From assembly GCA_036507955.1 (NCBI GenBank), contig DATCIH010000046.1:1-64000 (forward strand): a DNA stretch of 64,000 bases, in the 5' to 3' direction. Positions 17,350-25,815 of this stretch are shown piece by piece. Source of the stretch: DATCIH01 sp036507955. GTDB lineage: Bacteria; Bacillota; Clostridia; Clostridiales; Clostridiaceae. The position numbers and the translations under genes are program-made. The first letter of the stretch is position 1, and each line of letters opens with the position of its first letter. A model generated the notes under the pieces. That model saw only the letters and a list, made by a program, of their open reading frames with translations. It did not search any database and had not been told where the DNA came from.

Positions 17350-18684
17350 CTACTTTTTTCTCAGAAGTTTAGCCATGAAAAATCCATCCATATTATTATT
17401 TGGTAATATAGTTATACTACCCTTATCATTATACAATATATTTTCAGTATTTCCAAAGTTTATTGATAATATCTGGAAATTGCTATTATTTTCGGTAAAC
17501 CAATCTATATTATCTTCATTTTCACATTTGTTTATTGTGCAGGTAGAATAAAGTAAAATCCCATTAACCTTTACGTAATAAGCAGCATTAACTAATATAT
17601 CCCTTTGTATTTGAATAATTTCCTTCAGCTGTGATTTGCTTTTATTCCATTTAATTTCTGGTTTCTTCCCAATTATGCCTAGGCCTGAGCATGGAACATC
17701 AAGTAAAACTCTGTCCCATTTCTCTATAAAGTCCTCTTGCTTTATCCTTGCATCTAATTCCCTTGTTTCTATGTTTGAAATTCCAAGCCTATCTTGATTT
17801 CGTTTTACAAGCTTTAGCTTGTTTTTATTTAAATCACAGGCTAATATACGACCTGTATTATCCATGAGCTCTGCTAAATGAGTAGCTTTTCCACCTGGGG
17901 CACTACATAAATCTAGAACTTGCATACCGGGTCTAACGTCCATTGCCTCCGAAACCAGCATAGCACTTTCATCTTGCACAGTAATATATCCGTTTTTATA
18001 AAGTGGATTTTCTTCTATACTTCCACCATTTAATATACCAATAGCTGATTTCGTAATTATTCCATCTCTTATATTAAAGCCTTGCTCTAGTAATTCTTTT
18101 TTTATGTTTTCCACATTATCCTTCAATAAGTTTACTCTTACCATTAGATCTGGAATTTTATTAAGTCCGATAAGTATTTCTTCTACTTTATCTGTATATT
18201 GTTCATATAAGAGTTCTATCATCCACTCTTCAAAGGAATTTATTATTGATAATCTTTTAATTAAATCGTAATTTTCTAATTTTTCTAAATAAAAATCAGG
18301 CTTTCTAAGGTAGTTTCTTAAAATTGCATTTACAAAGTTTCCCTGCATCTTTTTTTTACAGGTTTTTGTTAAATTCACTGCTTCATTTACTACAGCATAA
18401 TCAGGAACCTTATCTAGATATTTTAATTGAAAGATAGAAACTCTAAGAATATTCAATATATTAAAATCAATTGAAACTAAGCCTTTTTTTACAAAGCCTC
18501 CTATTATATAATCTATAGTTAGTTTATATTTAATAGTACCGTAAACTAACGCGGTTAATAGTGCTTTATCTTTGTCCATAAGATCAGAATTCTTAAGTTC
18601 ATAATTTATTAATATATTTGAATATGCATTATCTTTTAAGACTTTTCCAACTATTTCAACAGCCATTTTTCTACAATTATCCAT
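17350..18684 (-). CDS. rsmB: 16S rRNA (cytosine(967)-C(5))-methyltransferase
   Basis: 444 residues. An N-terminal NusB-like RNA-binding domain (about 1-130) is joined to a NOL1/NOP2/Sun methyltransferase. The SAM site DLCSAPGGKATHLAEL lies near residue 252, the first catalytic cysteine in DVPCSGLGIIGKKPE near 325, and the second in YSTCTINKCEN near 380. It sits between fmt and rlmN, as in many Firmicutes. The ATG follows AAGAAGG. Confidence 0.96.
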   Translation of the reverse strand: MDNCRKMAVEIVGKVLKDNAYSNILINYELKNSDLMDKDKALLTALVYGTIKYKLTIDYIIGGFVKKGLVSIDFNILNILRVSIFQLKYLDKVPDYAVVNEAVNLTKTCKKKMQGNFVNAILRNYLRKPDFYLEKLENYDLIKRLSIINSFEEWMIELLYEQYTDKVEEILIGLNKIPDLMVRVNLLKDNVENIKKELLEQGFNIRDGIITKSAIGILNGGSIEENPLYKNGYITVQDESAMLVSEAMDVRPGMQVLDLCSAPGGKATHLAELMDNTGRILACDLNKNKLKLVKRNQDRLGISNIETRELDARIKQEDFIEKWDRVLLDVPCSGLGIIGKKPEIKWNKSKSQLKEIIQIQRDILVNAAYYVKVNGILLYSTCTINKCENEDNIDWFTENNSNFQILSINFGNTENILYNDKGSITILPNNNMDGFFMAKLLRKK

Positions 18685-18694
18685 AATTACCTTC

Positions 18695-19615
18695 TTAAAT
18701 TAATATTTTATTTAGTTCAATATTATGCCCTTTAATATATTCTTCTATAGTTAAAGGCTTACCACTTGGAAATTGTAATACTTTAATGTTAAGGGTGGAG
18801 TCTGAGGTGCAAATCTTTAGTCCATCCTTATCAACCTGAATTATCTCCCCAGTTGCACCACTTTTTACGTCTATTATATCAGCACAAAAAATCTTTACCC
18901 TTTCTTCTTTATAAATAAAATAAGCTCCTGGGTAAGGATTAAGTCCCCTTATCAAATTATAAATATCTAAGCCTGTATTATTCCAATTAATTTTACCAGT
19001 TTCCTTTGTAAGCATAGTGGCATAAAAAGATTTTTCATCTTGCTGTTTAACTCTTAAAATACTACTGAAAGCTTGAATAGTTTTTAACATGATCTCTGGT
19101 CCATCCATCATTAAAATATCATGCAAGGCTTTATAGGTCATATCTTTTGTTATTTCAAAGCTGCTTTGTAATAATATATCACCTGTATCAAGGCCCACGT
19201 CCATAAGCATAGTTGTATTACCACTTATAGTTTCCCCATTGATTATTGACCAATTTATAGGAGCAGCTCCCCTATATTTAGGAAGGAGAGAGGCATGCAA
19301 ATTGATACAACCATATTTAGGTATATCTAGTACAGTTTTGGGAAGTATTTGCCCAAAGGCCACTACAACTATAAAATCAGGCTCAAGTTTTCTGATTTCC
19401 TCTATCATTTTATCGTCATTCTTAATTTTCTCGGGTTGAAATACTGGAATGTTATATTTCAAAGCTAACTCTTTTACTTTAGATATAGAAAGCTTTTTAC
19501 CTCTTCCCTTTGGCCGATCGGGCTGTGTAAAAACAGATAGAACTTGGTGCTCTATTATTAAGGCCTCCAAAGTGGGACATGCAAACTCTGGAGTACCCAT
19601 AAATACTATCTTCAT
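18695..19615 (-). CDS. fmt: methionyl-tRNA formyltransferase
   Basis: Formylates initiator Met-tRNA using 10-formyl-THF. The 306-residue protein has MGTPEFACPTLEAL at the N-terminus, the FTQPDRPKGRGKK loop, and the formyl-transfer motif NLHASLLPKYRGAAPINW near residue 106 with the catalytic Asn and His. It overlaps def by four bases; the pair work in sequence on the same N-terminal Met. Confidence 0.97.
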   Translation of the reverse strand: MKIVFMGTPEFACPTLEALIIEHQVLSVFTQPDRPKGRGKKLSISKVKELALKYNIPVFQPEKIKNDDKMIEEIRKLEPDFIVVVAFGQILPKTVLDIPKYGCINLHASLLPKYRGAAPINWSIINGETISGNTTMLMDVGLDTGDILLQSSFEITKDMTYKALHDILMMDGPEIMLKTIQAFSSILRVKQQDEKSFYATMLTKETGKINWNNTGLDIYNLIRGLNPYPGAYFIYKEERVKIFCADIIDVKSGATGEIIQVDKDGLKICTSDSTLNIKVLQFPSGKPLTIEEYIKGHNIELNKILI

Positions 19616-20064
19616 ATTTCTTCCTCAGCTATCACTTTATCAATAAATAAAATTCCATCTAGATGATCTATTTCGTGACATAATACTCTTGATAAAAGGT
19701 CTTCTCCTTTTATCGTTATAGCTTCACCAAACTCATTTAAACCCTTCACAGTAACATTCATAGGTCTTTCAACATTTCCTTGTTCCTCTGGTACACTTAA
19801 GCAGCCTTCTGAATCAATAAAAGAACCACTATGTTCTGTTATTTCGGGATTGATTATGATAATTGGACCTTCTCCAATATCTACAACTATGATTCTCTTT
19901 AATATACCGACTTGAGGAGCTGCAAGCCCAACACCATCAGCATTATGCATAGTTTGTAGCATGTCCTTTATTAAAATTCTAGTCTTATCATTTATTATTT
20001 CTACCTTTTTGCATTTTTTCCTGAGAATTGGATCACCATATTTTCGTATATTTCTTAATGCCAT
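19612..20064 (-). CDS. def: peptide deformylase
   Basis: 150-residue metal hydrolase removing the N-formyl group from nascent chains. All three signature motifs are present: GVGLAAPQVG near residue 43, EGCLSVPE near 87 (metal Cys) and the HEIDHLDG metal-binding motif near 130. GGAGGT precedes the ATG. It lies 25 bp downstream of priA and is coupled to fmt. Confidence 0.97.
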   Translation of the reverse strand: MALRNIRKYGDPILRKKCKKVEIINDKTRILIKDMLQTMHNADGVGLAAPQVGILKRIIVVDIGEGPIIIINPEITEHSGSFIDSEGCLSVPEEQGNVERPMNVTVKGLNEFGEAITIKGEDLLSRVLCHEIDHLDGILFIDKVIAEEEI

Positions 20065-20089
20065 GATTCTACCTCCTGGATTAATTACA

Positions 20090-22282
20090 TTAAATTATAT
20101 TTATAGGATTTCTATCAATGCTTATCCTAATATTATTAAACTCTTTCTTTATTATAGCATAAATAGCTTTCTTGATATTAGCTGATAATTCATATTGTAT
20201 TATACCTCGAATAAAAATTTTATATCTATACATTTCTTTAATTTTATACATTTCGCATGGAGTAGGACCAAATAGTTGAATTTCCGTATTAATTAGTAAA
20301 TCCTTAATTTTTATTGCTGCTAAATTAGCTGCTCGAGTAATTTCCTTTTCATTCACGCCGATAAACTGTATATATAAAACATCAGTAAAAGGTGGGTAAT
20401 CTAGAGCCTTTCTAATCTCAATTTCCTTGGAATAAAAGTCTTCAAACTTATTTATATCGGTAATACTATAATGCTCTGGATTATAGGTCTGAATAATGAC
20501 CTTCCCTTCTTTAAGGCCTCGTCCTGATCTACCTGTTACCTGAGTTAGAAGCTGAAAATTCCTTTCCGAAGCTCTAAAATCTGGTAAGTTCAAGGTGAGA
20601 TCGGCGGCTATTACTCCAACCAAGGTTACATTGGGGAAATCTAATCCTTTAGCTATCATTTGTGTCCCAATTAAAATATCAGCTTCATGATTTTTAAATT
20701 CATTATAGATTTTCTCATGTGAATTTTTTTCTCTGGTGGTATCTAAATCCATTCTAATCACTTTTGCTAAAGGAAAGATCATCTTAATTTCATGTTCAAG
20801 TTTTTCTGTTCCTATTCCAAAATACTTCACATATTTACTGCCACATTTAGGACAGGTATCTTGTATCTTAAATTTATTACCACAATAGTGACATGCTAAA
20901 TTGTTTTCTTCTTTGTGGTAAGTCAATGATACATCGCAAGCATCACACTTAAAAACATAACCGCATTTTCTACAGGAAACAAAGGTGGAATGTCCTCTTC
21001 TGTTTAAAAATAAAATAACTTGTTCTTTATTTTCTAGTGCTTTAAGAATAGAACATTTAAGGTTGTCACTTATAACGGATCTATTATTATTAGCTAATTC
21101 TTCCCTCATATCAACAACTTCAATAGTAGGCATTTTTATGTTATTAACTCTATTTCTTATATTTATTAATTCAATTTCTCCAGATAAGGCCTTGTAATAT
21201 GTATCCACTGAAGGGGTTGCTGTTCCAAGTACCAGTTTTGCACCAGTTAATTCACATCTTATTTCTGCAATTTCCTTGGCATTGTATTTAGGATCATTTT
21301 CTGATTTATAGCTGGTTTCATGTTCTTCGTCAATTATTATAGCTCCAAGATTTTCAAAAGGCAAAAAAACTGCTGACCTAGCTCCAATTGCTATTTTAAC
21401 TCTTTTTTCCTTAATCCTCAGCCATTCGTCGAATCTTTCCCCTTCGCTTAATCTACTATGGAAAACAGCTATGTCATTTCCAAATCTACCTTTAAATCTT
21501 TCAACCATTTGGGGTGTAAGGGATATTTCAGGTACTAAAATTATTATTTCCTTGTTTATATTGATATAATAATTTAATATTTTCATATATACTTCTGTCT
21601 TGCCACTTCCAGTAACACCGTAGATTAGAAATTTAGTTTTATTAGAATTCATGATTTTATCATATGCGATTTGTTGTTCTTCATTTAATTTGAAGGAGGA
21701 GAAGTTAGGATAAATCCTTTTATCGAACCTGTCTTCCATAACCTTAGTCAATTCAAGAAAATCATGTTTTATTAAGGTCTCAATAGAAGACCTTGAAATA
21801 TTATTGTTATTAACTAATTCAGCTTTAGTATATGCTCCATTACAATTTTTAATTAGATTCATAATTGTCTCATATTTTTCATTTATAAATTTTCCGCTTA
21901 ACGGATTTTTTACAATTAAGCATTCGTTTATTTTCCTTTTTACACCTCTAGTTATACCAGTGGGGATTATTGCCTTAATCCCATCTATATATGAACATAA
22001 ATATCTCCTACGCATTTCCTTAACTAATATAATATCCTTTTTAGTAAGGAGAGGTAGCTCATCACAAATACTCAATATTGCTTTATAATTAATTTTTTCA
22101 TCAACCACATCAGTAAAATCAAAAATGAAGCCTTGAATTTTTTTGTTTCCGAGTCCAAAGGGGATATAAACTCTATGACCTAATAATATAGCTTCTGAAA
22201 GTTCAGTGGGAATACTATAAGTAAAAGGTTTATCCAAAACTGATGTTTCACTATTAATTATGACCTTCGCATATTTATACAT
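20090..22282 (-). CDS. priA: primosomal replication restart helicase PriA
   Basis: 730-residue superfamily 2 helicase that reloads the replisome at stalled forks. An N-terminal fork-binding domain (about 1-190) is followed by Walker A GVTGSGKTEVYM near 225, the DEEH box near 318, a zinc-binding insertion with four CxxC pairs (about 435-480), and QVTGRSGRG in the second helicase lobe. The GGAGG ribosome site is strong. A hairpin at 22307-22338 separates it from coaBC. Confidence 0.96.
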   Translation of the reverse strand: MYKYAKVIINSETSVLDKPFTYSIPTELSEAILLGHRVYIPFGLGNKKIQGFIFDFTDVVDEKINYKAILSICDELPLLTKKDIILVKEMRRRYLCSYIDGIKAIIPTGITRGVKRKINECLIVKNPLSGKFINEKYETIMNLIKNCNGAYTKAELVNNNNISRSSIETLIKHDFLELTKVMEDRFDKRIYPNFSSFKLNEEQQIAYDKIMNSNKTKFLIYGVTGSGKTEVYMKILNYYININKEIIILVPEISLTPQMVERFKGRFGNDIAVFHSRLSEGERFDEWLRIKEKRVKIAIGARSAVFLPFENLGAIIIDEEHETSYKSENDPKYNAKEIAEIRCELTGAKLVLGTATPSVDTYYKALSGEIELINIRNRVNNIKMPTIEVVDMREELANNNRSVISDNLKCSILKALENKEQVILFLNRRGHSTFVSCRKCGYVFKCDACDVSLTYHKEENNLACHYCGNKFKIQDTCPKCGSKYVKYFGIGTEKLEHEIKMIFPLAKVIRMDLDTTREKNSHEKIYNEFKNHEADILIGTQMIAKGLDFPNVTLVGVIAADLTLNLPDFRASERNFQLLTQVTGRSGRGLKEGKVIIQTYNPEHYSITDINKFEDFYSKEIEIRKALDYPPFTDVLYIQFIGVNEKEITRAANLAAIKIKDLLINTEIQLFGPTPCEMYKIKEMYRYKIFIRGIIQYELSANIKKAIYAIIKKEFNNIRISIDRNPINII

Positions 22283-22306
22283 CCTTACCTCCTTACAAGC
22301 TTTATT

Positions 22307-22338
22307 AACAACAAAAGCGCATAAGCGCTTTTGTTGTT
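22307..22338 (-). terminator. hairpin between coaBC and priA
   Basis: A perfect 14-bp inverted repeat (AACAACAAAAGCGC and its complement) around an ATAA loop lies just after the coaBC stop. The U tract is interrupted by G, so termination may be partial. Confidence 0.65.
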
Positions 22339-22352
22339 ACAAGACTAGTTAT

Positions 22353-23543
22353 TTATAACCTAGTGGCTATTATATCAAATAGTTTCTCAGAAACATCCTT
22401 CTTTGACATCTTATCAAGTTTTGTTATTACCTCATCCTTGTCGATAATTGTTACTTTATTATCTTCAGAATCAAAGCCACTATCTGAAAAAGTGATATTA
22501 TTAGCAACTATATAATCTAAGTTTTTTGACTTTAATTTTATTTTGGCGTTTTGAAGCAAATTTTCACTCTCAGCGGCAAAGCCTATGAGTATTTGCTTTC
22601 CTTTTTTTTCACCGAGTAGCTTTAATATATCAGTATCTAAAACAAAATCTAAGCTTACAGGTTCTTTCGATTTTTTTATTTTTTGGGTGTTATATTCTTT
22701 AATTCTAAAATCTGCTACAGCAGCAGCTTTTATAACTATGTCCATTTTATCATATATATCTAATATAGCTTTTAACATTTCATCATTTGTTTTAATATGA
22801 ACTACTTCAATATCAAAGGGATCTTCCAGACTAGTAGGTCCTGAGATTAATGTTACCTTTGCACCTCTATCTCTTGCTTCCTTAGCTATTGCATAGCCCA
22901 TTTTACCGCTAGATCTGTTTGTTATGTATCTTACTGGATCTATTGAAGCAATGGTGGGACCTGCGGTTACAAGTACTTTTTTGCCACATAAATCTTTTTT
23001 ATCACACATACTACTTAAAGCATATTGAAAAATAGTATCAATACTCGCCAGTTTACCTATTCCAACATCGCCACAAGCTAGTCTACCTTCTTCAGGCGCA
23101 ACAAACATATATCCCAGTGCTTTAAGCTTTTCTATATTTTCTTGAACAATGGGATTAGTATACATATTTGTATTCATAGCTGGTGCTATAACTACTTTAG
23201 CCCTTGTAGCCATAATGGTAGTAGTCAATAAATCATCAGCGATACCATTTGCAAGTTTTCCAATAAAATTAGCGGTGGCAGGCACAACGATAAACAAATC
23301 TGCCTTTTTCGCCAGTGATATATGTCTTATCTCATAGGATACTGGTTCTTCAAACATTTCTACAGCTACTAAATTCTGAGAAATGCTTTGAAAGGTTATA
23401 GGATTTACAAATTCACAAGCAGCTTTTGTCATTATAACATTTACTTCAAAGTCCTCTTTTTTAAATTTACTTATTAAATCAAGAGCCTTATATACTGCTA
23501 TTCCTCCTGTAACCCCTATAACTATGTTTTTACCCATTGGCAT
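22353..23543 (-). CDS. coaBC: bifunctional phosphopantothenoylcysteine decarboxylase / phosphopantothenate-cysteine ligase
   Basis: 396-residue CoA biosynthesis fusion. The N-terminal flavoprotein half (CoaC, about 1-185) has GVTGGIAVYKA, the catalytic His in RHISLAKKAD near 75, PAMNTNMY near 122 and the ACGDVGIG substrate clamp near 161. The C-terminal half (CoaB) has ITNRSSGKMGYAIA near 212 and KAAAVADF near 280. Its ATG overlaps the rpoZ stop (TAATG). Together with coaD it gives three of the CoA pathway activities in this window. Confidence 0.97.
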   Translation of the reverse strand: MPMGKNIVIGVTGGIAVYKALDLISKFKKEDFEVNVIMTKAACEFVNPITFQSISQNLVAVEMFEEPVSYEIRHISLAKKADLFIVVPATANFIGKLANGIADDLLTTTIMATRAKVVIAPAMNTNMYTNPIVQENIEKLKALGYMFVAPEEGRLACGDVGIGKLASIDTIFQYALSSMCDKKDLCGKKVLVTAGPTIASIDPVRYITNRSSGKMGYAIAKEARDRGAKVTLISGPTSLEDPFDIEVVHIKTNDEMLKAILDIYDKMDIVIKAAAVADFRIKEYNTQKIKKSKEPVSLDFVLDTDILKLLGEKKGKQILIGFAAESENLLQNAKIKLKSKNLDYIVANNITFSDSGFDSEDNKVTIIDKDEVITKLDKMSKKDVSEKLFDIIATRL

Positions 23544-23761
23544 TATTTTGTTCCTTCAGTCACTGTTTCATAGGTTAATAGTCCACTGTTTATCTCATTG
23601 CAAGCAATAGTTACTGGCTTTACAACCGTTGTAGGTACTATTGGCTTTTCACCATTAATTAGTTGTCTTGCTCTTTTAGACGCAATAGTAACTAAGGTAT
23701 ATTTATTTTCCACCTTTTCTAATAATTCTACTATGGATGGATTAATCATTGAACTTTTCAT
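23543..23761 (-). CDS. rpoZ: RNA polymerase omega subunit
   Basis: 72-residue protein matching Firmicute omega: NPSIVELLEKVENKYTLV followed by the IASKRARQL helix that latches the beta' subunit. It overlaps gmk by four bases and coaBC by one, inside the usual yicC-remA-gmk-rpoZ-coaBC cluster. Confidence 0.94.
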   Translation of the reverse strand: MKSSMINPSIVELLEKVENKYTLVTIASKRARQLINGEKPIVPTTVVKPVTIACNEINSGLLTYETVTEGTK

Positions 23762-24369
23762 ATAAGTTCCTCCTTCATTTCTAAAAATTTTGATTCTCTT
23801 CTATCAACTCTACACTTTTCAGCAACCATTATACTTTTCACTTTTTCTGTTGCTAGTTCTACTGTATCATTTATCACTGCATAATTGTATTTAGAGATAT
23901 AATTAATTTCTTTATATGCAGAATGAAATCTAGTTATTAAAGATTCTGGTGTTTCACTACCTCTTTTTATTATTCTGTTTTTCAATTCTTCCATTGAAGG
24001 TGGTAAAATAAATATAAAAATTCCCTCTGGATATGTATCTTTAACTTTTAAAGCACCTTGAATATCTATTTCTAAAATAACATCTATACCTTCTTCTAAC
24101 TTTTCCAACACCTTAGATTTAGGTGTTCCATAATAATTACCATAAACTAAAGCATATTCCAGAAAATCTCCAGAGCTTATTTGGTTTTGAAAGCAACATT
24201 TAGTTAGAAAATAATAACTGTTTCCTTCTGTTTCTCCATCCCTAGGAACTCTAGTGGTAGCAGAAACAGAAACCCAAAAATTACCTTTCTTCATAAGTTC
24301 TTTACATATTGTACCTTTTCCAGCACCAGATGGTCCTGAAATTACAATTAAGAGTCCTTTTTCCTTCAT
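23758..24369 (-). CDS. gmk: guanylate kinase
   Basis: Phosphorylates GMP to GDP. The 203-residue protein has the P-loop ISGPSGAGKGTI near the N-terminus, the GMP-binding VSATTRVPRDGE near 34 and EIDIQGALKV near 99. A four-base overlap with rpoZ and a one-base overlap with remA indicate tight coupling. Confidence 0.97.
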   Translation of the reverse strand: MKEKGLLIVISGPSGAGKGTICKELMKKGNFWVSVSATTRVPRDGETEGNSYYFLTKCCFQNQISSGDFLEYALVYGNYYGTPKSKVLEKLEEGIDVILEIDIQGALKVKDTYPEGIFIFILPPSMEELKNRIIKRGSETPESLITRFHSAYKEINYISKYNYAVINDTVELATEKVKSIMVAEKCRVDRRESKFLEMKEELI

Positions 24370-24641
24370 TATTCATCGACCTCATCTAAAGATTCTTCCT
24401 CTTTAGATGATAATCTGTGGGCTACAGTTTCTGGTTGAACCGCGGACAATATTACATGATCACTATCCGTAATTATAACTGCTCTAGTTCTTCTACCATA
24501 GGTTGCATCTATAAGCATTCCTCTATCCCTAGCTTCTTGAATTATTCTTTTTATAGGTGCCGATTCAGGACTAACTATTGCCACTAACCTATTAGCTGAT
24601 ACAATATTCCCAAAACCTATATTAATCAATTTTATTACCAT
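24369..24641 (-). CDS. remA: extracellular matrix regulatory protein RemA (DUF370)
   Basis: 90 residues with the family's LINIGFGNIVSANR start and ARDRGMLIDATYGRRTRAVI core. In Bacillus, RemA is a DNA-binding activator of biofilm matrix genes; its target here is unknown. The acidic C-terminal tail (EEESLDEVDE) matches Firmicute relatives. It is conserved directly between yicC and gmk. Confidence 0.93.
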   Translation of the reverse strand: MVIKLINIGFGNIVSANRLVAIVSPESAPIKRIIQEARDRGMLIDATYGRRTRAVIITDSDHVILSAVQPETVAHRLSSKEEESLDEVDE

Positions 24642-24655
24642 TGTTTACCTCCAAT

Positions 24656-25534
24656 TTATTCTATATTTTGTACCTGTTCTCTAATCTTTTCGATCTCATT
24701 TTTAATAACTAAAACTAAATTAACCAAAGTTAAATCACCCGCTTTAGATCCTATAGTATTAGCTTCTCTGTTCATCTCCTGGACAATAAAATCTAATTTT
24801 CGTCCAACACTGTCCTCTTGTTTTAAAGTATCCCGGAGCTGTATTATATGACTATTAAGTCTTACTATTTCTTCATCTATGCTAGATTTATCTGCATAGA
24901 GAGAAATCTCTAAAGAAATCCGGTTTTCATCAATAGGTACGCCTATTGATAATTCACTTATTCTTTCCCTAAGCTTATTACTATAATCCTTTGTTACTAA
25001 AGGTGCTCTTTCTTTTATTCCGTCTAATGAATTGATAATAATAGCACATTTTTCTAATATTGTTTCAAATAATTTAGTGCCCTCATTTTGTCTCATCATA
25101 ATAAGATTATCAACTGCCTTCTTTAACGCCATTGATATAAGACTCCAAATTTCTTCTAAATCTTCTTCATTATGATTAGTATAGATAGCATCTGGCATTC
25201 TTGCCAAAATTGCTACAGAAATATCATCTATAACGTTATATCTTTCTTTTATACCTTGTAAGCACTTAAAATATGAATCAACTAGTTGTGTATTTAAATA
25301 TGCTTGTGCACCTTCTTGCTTAAATATATTTTGTGTAATAAAAACATCTACCTTTCCACGAGTTAAATATTGTTGTAGATACTTTCTAACACGATCTTCT
25401 AAGGAAATTATATTTCTTGGTAACTTTAAATTCAGGTCCAAATAACGATGATTTACACTTTTTATTTCGATTACATATCCTCTTTCATCATTATCTATAC
25501 TCCCTCGTCCAAATCCAGTCATACTTTTAATCAA
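24656..25534 (-). CDS. YicC/YloC family endoribonuclease
   Basis: 292 residues with the characteristic IKSMTGFGRG N-terminus and EMNREANTIGSKA near 255. E. coli YicC is a ribonuclease acting on small RNAs such as RyhB. The start is TTG at 25534, supported by GGAGG nine bases upstream and by family N-termini. It opens the yicC-to-coaBC operon. Confidence 0.92.
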   Translation of the reverse strand: MIKSMTGFGRGSIDNDERGYVIEIKSVNHRYLDLNLKLPRNIISLEDRVRKYLQQYLTRGKVDVFITQNIFKQEGAQAYLNTQLVDSYFKCLQGIKERYNVIDDISVAILARMPDAIYTNHNEEDLEEIWSLISMALKKAVDNLIMMRQNEGTKLFETILEKCAIIINSLDGIKERAPLVTKDYSNKLRERISELSIGVPIDENRISLEISLYADKSSIDEEIVRLNSHIIQLRDTLKQEDSVGRKLDFIVQEMNREANTIGSKAGDLTLVNLVLVIKNEIEKIREQVQNIE

Positions 25535-25567
25535 CTATACCAGCCTCCAAGACTTTCATATTAGACT

Positions 25568-25616
25568 ATTCTCATCAATTATAATTAATGAGAATTATGT
25601 ATAATTAATTATACAT
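25568..25616. promoter_or_regulatory. two adjacent palindromes in the yicC leader
   Basis: ATTCTCAT (25568-25575) is inverted as ATGAGAAT (25588-25595). A perfect 20-bp palindrome follows at 25597-25616, centred on AATT. Both lie 34-82 bp upstream of the yicC start, where a promoter or operator is expected. No regulator is identified. Confidence 0.4.
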
Positions 25617-25655
25617 AAAATGTAACTAGAAATACAAGGAAAATAAAATAATAGC

Positions 25656-25725
25656 AAAAAAGACAAGCTTATTGCCTGTTATTTTAAGAATAACAAAAGA
25701 CTACTCCCATATGCAGCAGTCCCGC
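25656..25725 (-). ncRNA. candidate small RNA of about 70 nt between spoIVA and yicC
   Basis: On the minus strand a plausible promoter (25759-25732) is followed by a 7-bp hairpin (arms 25721-25715 and 25705-25699, one G-U pair), an AT hairpin near 25690-25677, and then a canonical terminator: a 6-bp stem (25679-25674 with 25668-25663) followed by six U. No ORF of note is present. Whether it is a free RNA or a yicC leader attenuator is not settled. I recognise no known RNA family. Confidence 0.5.
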
Positions 25726-25731
25726 TTAGTA

Positions 25732-25759
25732 AGTATAGCATATAATGCCTAAAAAGCAA
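25732..25759 (-). promoter_or_regulatory. predicted promoter of the small RNA
   Basis: TTGCTT (25759-25754) and TATACT (25737-25732) are separated by 16 bp and lie immediately beyond the spoIVA terminator, so a fresh transcript must start here if the downstream terminator is used. Confidence 0.5.
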
Positions 25760-25762
25760 TAA

Positions 25763-25811
25763 AAAATCTTTGAACTAAATTAATTAAAATTAATTTAAAT
25801 CCAAAGATTTT
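25763..25811 (-). terminator. spoIVA terminator
   Basis: Outer 10-bp arms CAAAGATTTT and AAAATCTTTG enclose a second AATTAATT-rich inverted repeat and are followed by a T run on the minus strand, starting five bases after the spoIVA stop. Confidence 0.75.
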
Positions 25812-25815
25812 GAAA

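Noticed and set aside
25568..25595. Fur box
   Set aside because: The symmetrical arms do not match the GATAATGATTATC pattern well enough, and the operon is not iron-related.
25683..25740. tRNA gene in the spoIVA-yicC gap
   Set aside because: Cloverleaf arms and the T-loop motif are missing; the structure ends in an intrinsic terminator instead.
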